DNA of 28,706 nucleotides from DATDRQ01 sp035291645. GTDB lineage: Bacteria > Chloroflexota > Anaerolineae > Anaerolineales > UBA4823. The translations under genes were made by a program, and so were the position numbers. Every line of letters starts with the position of its first letter. Within the stretch, counting starts at the first letter, position 1. Below are positions 24,877 to 28,706 of this stretch, piece after piece. The stretch spans positions 1 through 28,706 of the forward strand of contig DATDRQ010000066.1 of NCBI GenBank assembly GCA_035291645.1. The letters run 5' to 3'. The notes below the pieces were generated by a model. It was given only the letters and a program-made list of their open reading frames with translations. It was not told the DNA's origin and ran no database searches.

Positions 24877-27333
24877 TCAGCAGCGCAGTTCGACCTTTAA
24901 CGAGCGCTCGAAATCTACCGGGATGCGGCAGCGCCCGGGCCCGCTGGTTTCCCATAACGCCTCCCGATCGCCCAGCCGTACCACCTGCGGCGATTTTGGC
25001 AGCGCCAGTTCGATCGACCCGCAGCTGTTCCCCGGGCGTTCCAGGCGCAGCTGCACCCCCTCCGGGTCTGCCTGCCATTCGGCGACTTCCAACCCCTGGG
25101 AGATGTGCAAGTCGCTTCCCAGGTATTGGGGCAGGTAAGGGCGCGTAGGGCGGCAGGCCAGCAGGATCACGCCATGCACGGGCACTTGCTCGAACAGCAG
25201 GCGCCCCGGCGTATCTCCCTTCGAGGAGACCTGGCTGGTCTGCCCGCTCCAGAAGTCCCGGGCGAAGTAATCCAGGCGTGGATCGATGAAGAAGTCTTTC
25301 AGGTCCAGTTCCAGGTCGGATGGCTTGTTTTCCCAGTTGAACAAGGCCAGCAGGTGCCAGAAGCCAACCGCCCCGCTTAAGTCCACCTGGAGCCGCTGCG
25401 GGCGCCCGTTCTCGAACCAGTCCAGCACGTGCGGCCGTTTCCCGATCAGAGGCAGCAAAGCCTGGGCCAGGCGCACCCGCTCCGCGGGCAGGTCCGGGAG
25501 GTGATCCGAGAGCAGTAGGGAGCCACCCGTCATCGCCGCCACCGTCGCCAGAGCCTGTACTTCCGCAAGCGTCAGCCGGGTAGTCGGGCGCAGCAGCAGG
25601 CAGTCCGGGTCGTTGATCCACCAGCGGCGGTGTAGGAAGGCGCGCGTCAGGGCGTTGTGGCTGGCGTTGCGCGCCGCCGGCAGGTTCGGCTCGCCCTGAA
25701 TCAGGCGATCGATCTTGCCGAAGGAAGGCGCCCAATGCTTGGCGGTGTCCGCCCCAATGCGCATGGCGTCCACCAGGCCCACCGCCGGGCCGAGCGGGCA
25801 GCCGCACCCGACCAGGAAAGCCTGCTCCCCGGCGGCCTGGCGGATAACCTCCAGGCCACGCCGCAGTACCTGGGCGCGGGTGCGGGTACGGTCGAAAAAG
25901 CGCCCAGGGAGCGCCGCCGCGTACAGGAAATCTAGCTTCAAGTAGGGAAAGCCCCACTCGTGCACCGCGCGTTGGATCACATCCTCCACATAAGCCAGCG
26001 CCTCAGGCCGGGTCAAGTCCAGGGCCGTGCTGAATGATTTCCACAGGTAACCGCCGTTGACCGGCCTGCCCAGCCGGTTACGCAACAGCCACTCGGGGTG
26101 GCCTGCTGCCAGGCTCGATTTGGGATGGACGATAAAAGGCGCCAGCCACAGCCCGGGTGTAAATCCTGCAGAGCGGATCTCCGCCGCCAGGGGCGCTATT
26201 CCACCCGGAAAACCCTTGCTGAAGGAAAACCAGTCGCCCACCCGCGTTTCAAAACCATCGTCGATCTGGATCACCTCCACCGGCAGATCGGTATGTATGC
26301 TCTCCAGCGCGGCCAGGTTGGCGCGGATGTCCCCTGCCGTCAGACGCCCGCCGGTATAGCCTTCCGCCGAGAACTGGTACCAGGAACACCAGCCGGTCGG
26401 GGAACCGGCCGGGCCGCCTGCATGTTCCGTTATACCGTTTTCGCGCGCCACCGCTTCCAGGTAAGGCGCCAATGGATCGCTGGTGTCCAGGTGGAAGAAA
26501 TACACGCAGGCCCAGTCGGTCTGCATGTTCTCGCCCGGATCGAGCTGCGCGCCATCCCCATTGGCCCATAGCCTCAGCGCCGGAGGCGATAAGCGCGTCA
26601 CCACCTCGATCGATCCGAAATGCTGCTTCTGAGAGAGAAAGCCCAACAGGATGGCTTGCCGCTGGCCGCGGTCCCCCAACACGCCGAACATGTCGCTGTT
26701 GAACAGGCCGGAGCGCCAGGGGCGCGGCGCGCCGGCCAGTGAATTCATTGGTTCCCGGAACGGGCCTAACCGTGTGCGCTGGGTCCGGTCGGAGGCTGAG
26801 TACACCCCGCTGTATGACCAGGATTGCCAGCCGTTGGAGAAGAATGCCAGATCCTCTGCCAAGCCAGAGGCGCTCCTTACTTTTCCTGGACCAGCTCTAA
26901 GATGATTCTGTGAAAAGCTGACCGAGCCGGTTGAACCAGGACGATCTTGATAAATAAAACCCGCCGAGAGCATCTCCAATCGGTCGATATTCAGCGGCGT
27001 CGAGCCACGGTTCTCGACCTCCAATCTCCAAAACATCAAGGGGATCTCTTGAGGCAGGGCAAAGATCAGCGAAGCGCGCAAGCTGTCCTGCTCGATCGCA
27101 AGCGACTGCTGCCGAAGGAGACCGTGAGAGGAAGGAACTGTCTCCGGGTCGGAGACCGCGACTCCCGGCCACCGGTCCAGCAGGTGATGGCGCGAGCGGC
27201 CCCGGCGGTAACTCAGTCCAACCTGGAGATCCTTTAGACTGGATCCTGCCTGGTGTGGCAGGGTAACCGACCAGCGGGCCGGGTTTGTGCGGATTTCGAG
27301 TTGGTAAAAGGGGCTCTCTAAAGTATGAATCAC
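24877..27333 (-). CDS. Alpha-galactosidase, GH36 family
   Basis: An 818-residue GH36 glycosidase. N-terminal beta-supersandwich (1 to about 300, with NGWQSWSYSGVY at 168-179), then the (beta/alpha)8 barrel: GWCSWYQF (314-321), IDDGFE (357-362), the nucleophile Asp468 in KLDFLYAA, and the likely acid/base Asp529 in RIGADTA; then a C-terminal beta domain. It releases alpha-linked galactose (or a related sugar) from oligosaccharides. No signal peptide is seen, so it is probably cytoplasmic. It begins with GTG at 27333, 12 nt after the squalene-synthase-like stop, with a poor ribosome-binding site, so coupling is likely. The pairing with an isoprenoid enzyme is unusual. Confidence 0.9.
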   Translation of the reverse strand: MIHTLESPFYQLEIRTNPARWSVTLPHQAGSSLKDLQVGLSYRRGRSRHHLLDRWPGVAVSDPETVPSSHGLLRQQSLAIEQDSLRASLIFALPQEIPLMFWRLEVENRGSTPLNIDRLEMLSAGFIYQDRPGSTGSVSFSQNHLRAGPGKVRSASGLAEDLAFFSNGWQSWSYSGVYSASDRTQRTRLGPFREPMNSLAGAPRPWRSGLFNSDMFGVLGDRGQRQAILLGFLSQKQHFGSIEVVTRLSPPALRLWANGDGAQLDPGENMQTDWACVYFFHLDTSDPLAPYLEAVARENGITEHAGGPAGSPTGWCSWYQFSAEGYTGGRLTAGDIRANLAALESIHTDLPVEVIQIDDGFETRVGDWFSFSKGFPGGIAPLAAEIRSAGFTPGLWLAPFIVHPKSSLAAGHPEWLLRNRLGRPVNGGYLWKSFSTALDLTRPEALAYVEDVIQRAVHEWGFPYLKLDFLYAAALPGRFFDRTRTRAQVLRRGLEVIRQAAGEQAFLVGCGCPLGPAVGLVDAMRIGADTAKHWAPSFGKIDRLIQGEPNLPAARNASHNALTRAFLHRRWWINDPDCLLLRPTTRLTLAEVQALATVAAMTGGSLLLSDHLPDLPAERVRLAQALLPLIGKRPHVLDWFENGRPQRLQVDLSGAVGFWHLLALFNWENKPSDLELDLKDFFIDPRLDYFARDFWSGQTSQVSSKGDTPGRLLFEQVPVHGVILLACRPTRPYLPQYLGSDLHISQGLEVAEWQADPEGVQLRLERPGNSCGSIELALPKSPQVVRLGDREALWETSGPGRCRIPVDFERSLKVELRC

Positions 27334-27345
27334 TCAATAAACCGA

Positions 27346-28431
27346 TCAGCTTCTAGAAGACCAGGAAGGCAGCGCCATGGCCTGCCGGATCGAGCTCTGC
27401 ATGTCATCGCTATAACGAAGGATCCCGGCATCATCACTGGCCAGGCTGGTTGCATCCTCCAGGCACCTGGTCAGGGTCTGGCGGGAGATCTTAAACTGGT
27501 GCCGGGGGGTAAACAGCTGCTGGTGGCGATCGGCAGCCAGCGACAGGGTTTGGTACGCTGGGAACAGGCACATCAAGCTGGCCTGCCGGTAGCCGGTGGC
27601 GCTCTTCGGAATAGCCAGCACGTAGCGGGTAGCCTTAAACAAATCCTCCAGCACATCTTCCATCACATGGAATTTCCATGCATCTGGTGCGCCCTGCAAA
27701 TCCAACGGAGAATAGCCGCATTCTCGGAGCCAGGCTTCGGGCAAGTAGCTCATCCCGCGGGACAGATCCTCTGAAAAATCCTTTAGGATGTTGGTCTTCT
27801 GCAAACTCCGCCCGCAAGACTCTGCCCCGGCAAGCAGTCCCGCTGCCTCACTCTGCAGTATGTGGTACTGGTTGATAACCAGCTCAGTCGCCAGATGACC
27901 AACCGTCCCTGCAACAATATAGCAGTAATCCTCATAATCCTGGTGGGTGCTTAATACTTTAATTCCATTGATCTCGCGCAGCTGCGGAGGCCGGTCCGGC
28001 AATTCCAGGTCGCGCATCCCGATGACCATTTCCAGGATCCACTTCCGCAAGATACCCTGGGGTTTTTCGGGAATCCGGGCGAAGATGTCCCACAGCGGCA
28101 GGCCGTTTTCCAGGGCCATGATCAGCTGTTGATCCTGCGTGAGACCTGGCCAAGGTTCTTCTTCCCAAGTTGCCAGGATATCAGCAGCTAGAAACGGACG
28201 TTCGAGCAGCAGGGCGACCTCGTTGAAGCGGTCAGATTTCCATTGGTAGGGCTGGGTGGTATCTTCAATATTATCCACCACCCGGCAGAGCAGGTATGCA
28301 GTCGAGAGGTAGTGCTTGAGGGGTCCTTCCAGGAACAGCACGACCACAGCAAAGGAACGGGATACCCGGTCCATCCAGGTATCCAGATAAAGTAGCTGAT
28401 CAGAGCGTAGGGGCAGTGGAACGTTTATCAT
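27346..28431 (-). CDS. Squalene/phytoene synthase family protein (squalene-synthase-like)
   Basis: A 361-residue trans-isoprenyl diphosphate synthase of the head-to-head type. SRSFAVVVLFL (24-34), first Asp-rich motif VDNIEDT (52-58), YCYIVAGTVG (169-178), and second motif LQKTNILKDFSEDLSRG (210-226; Asp218, Asp222). LQKTNIxxD and YCxxVAGxVG are typical of farnesyl-diphosphate farnesyltransferases of the ERG9/FDFT1 kind. It would condense two FPP to presqualene diphosphate or squalene, or two GGPP to phytoene; product unproven. There is no obvious C-terminal membrane anchor, unlike the eukaryotic enzyme. The start at 28431 has a moderate GGAGA upstream. It follows a partial gene by 53 nt on the same strand. 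Confidence 0.88.
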   Translation of the reverse strand: MINVPLPLRSDQLLYLDTWMDRVSRSFAVVVLFLEGPLKHYLSTAYLLCRVVDNIEDTTQPYQWKSDRFNEVALLLERPFLAADILATWEEEPWPGLTQDQQLIMALENGLPLWDIFARIPEKPQGILRKWILEMVIGMRDLELPDRPPQLREINGIKVLSTHQDYEDYCYIVAGTVGHLATELVINQYHILQSEAAGLLAGAESCGRSLQKTNILKDFSEDLSRGMSYLPEAWLRECGYSPLDLQGAPDAWKFHVMEDVLEDLFKATRYVLAIPKSATGYRQASLMCLFPAYQTLSLAADRHQQLFTPRHQFKISRQTLTRCLEDATSLASDDAGILRYSDDMQSSIRQAMALPSWSSRS

Positions 28432-28484
28432 TCTTTGGTGTTCTCCATCGCCGGTGGTGAACGATTTGTTCGGTAAAAGACGAA

Positions 28485-28706
28485 TTACTCTTTTTCGGTT
28501 GAAGCTTTGATAGAACCCGCCTCGATCACTTCCAGCTGAGTCGATTTACCCTCCGGGCGCCTCAAGAGAAACCGGCTGAACCATTTATAGAAGATCACTC
28601 GCGTGCCAGATGCGCCTTCCTGGACGTCATCGACCATCCCTTCGACCAGATCGAAGCTCTGTTCCTTGGTCAGCTGGTCCATCTCCGGGCTGCGGGCCAG
28701 GTAGTC
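28485..28706 (-). CDS. Unidentified protein, C-terminal fragment (cut by window edge)
   Basis: An open minus-strand frame from the right edge to a stop at 28485 (73 visible residues, starting DYLARSPE). An internal ATG at 28682 exists, but the frame continues upstream of it, so the gene probably starts outside the window. The visible part is acidic then basic (KWFSRFLLRRPEGK), with a Glu/Lys-rich end. I do not recognise a family. Its position 53 nt before the squalene-synthase-like gene suggests co-transcription and perhaps a lipid or isoprenoid role; that is inference only. Confidence 0.55.
   Translation of the reverse strand, partial: DYLARSPEMDQLTKEQSFDLVEGMVDDVQEGASGTRVIFYKWFSRFLLRRPEGKSTQLEVIEAGSIKASTEKE

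Noticed and set aside
24644..25957. A 437-residue minus-strand open frame across the GH36/ACD junction
   Set aside because: A Gly/Pro/Arg-rich frame-shifted reading of GH36 and ACD, both of which have full catalytic motifs in another frame.

Overview
The window looks like a chromosomal segment of an uncultured or little-studied Chloroflexota bacterium, most likely class Anaerolineae. This is an inference. It rests on GC-rich coding DNA, a topoisomerase I with an extra N-terminal zinc ribbon, a secreted protein ending in the short tail YLPLLIR, a bacterial mevalonate kinase plus isopentenyl phosphate kinase pair, and generally Anaerolineae-like housekeeping proteins. I see no tRNA, rRNA, CRISPR array, prophage or intact insertion sequence.

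Left part (1-4321, all minus strand): a PEBP/YbhB-like lipoprotein cut by the window edge, a kynurenine-formamidase-type cyclase, then an operon read leftwards from a good promoter at 4390-4418: extended SDR, GNAT acyltransferase, and an enolase-superfamily N-succinylamino acid racemase/o-succinylbenzoate synthase. The last two together suggest N-succinylation and racemisation of amino acids. A divergent gene (4625-6550, plus) encodes a secreted protein built of cadherin-like repeats.

Centre (6577-15486, plus strand): a housekeeping block of ffh, rpsP, khpA, rimM, dprA, mannose-1-phosphate guanylyltransferase, topA and a two-TM membrane protein of unknown function. Several promoters and an unusual number of TTG/GTG starts can be read. 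A strong bidirectional terminator (15519-15549) separates this block from minus-strand genes.

Right part: on the minus strand lie greA, a dGTPase-like HD hydrolase, and a tight isoprenoid operon of a UbiA-type phosphoribosyltransferase, mevalonate kinase and isopentenyl phosphate kinase (20357-17638). The UbiA operon starts divergently from a PfkB-family sugar kinase (plus), followed by an M20 peptidase (plus). A second minus-strand group comes in from the right edge: an unidentified partial gene, a squalene-synthase-like enzyme, a GH36 alpha-galactosidase and a single-chain ADP-forming acyl-CoA synthetase.

The most interesting signals are: (1) three neighbouring genes whose ATG lies exactly 6 nt after a TATAAT/GATAAT box, with no ribosome-binding site, so probably leaderless; (2) the MVK-IPK-UbiA operon, pointing to an alternative mevalonate route; (3) an exact 9-nt-period (TTTCGNNNN)x5 array between two genes; (4) a 17-bp perfect inverted repeat after topA and a 60-nt REP-like palindrome upstream of the dGTPase gene; (5) the extra zinc ribbon on TopA. 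None of these is proven by sequence reading alone.
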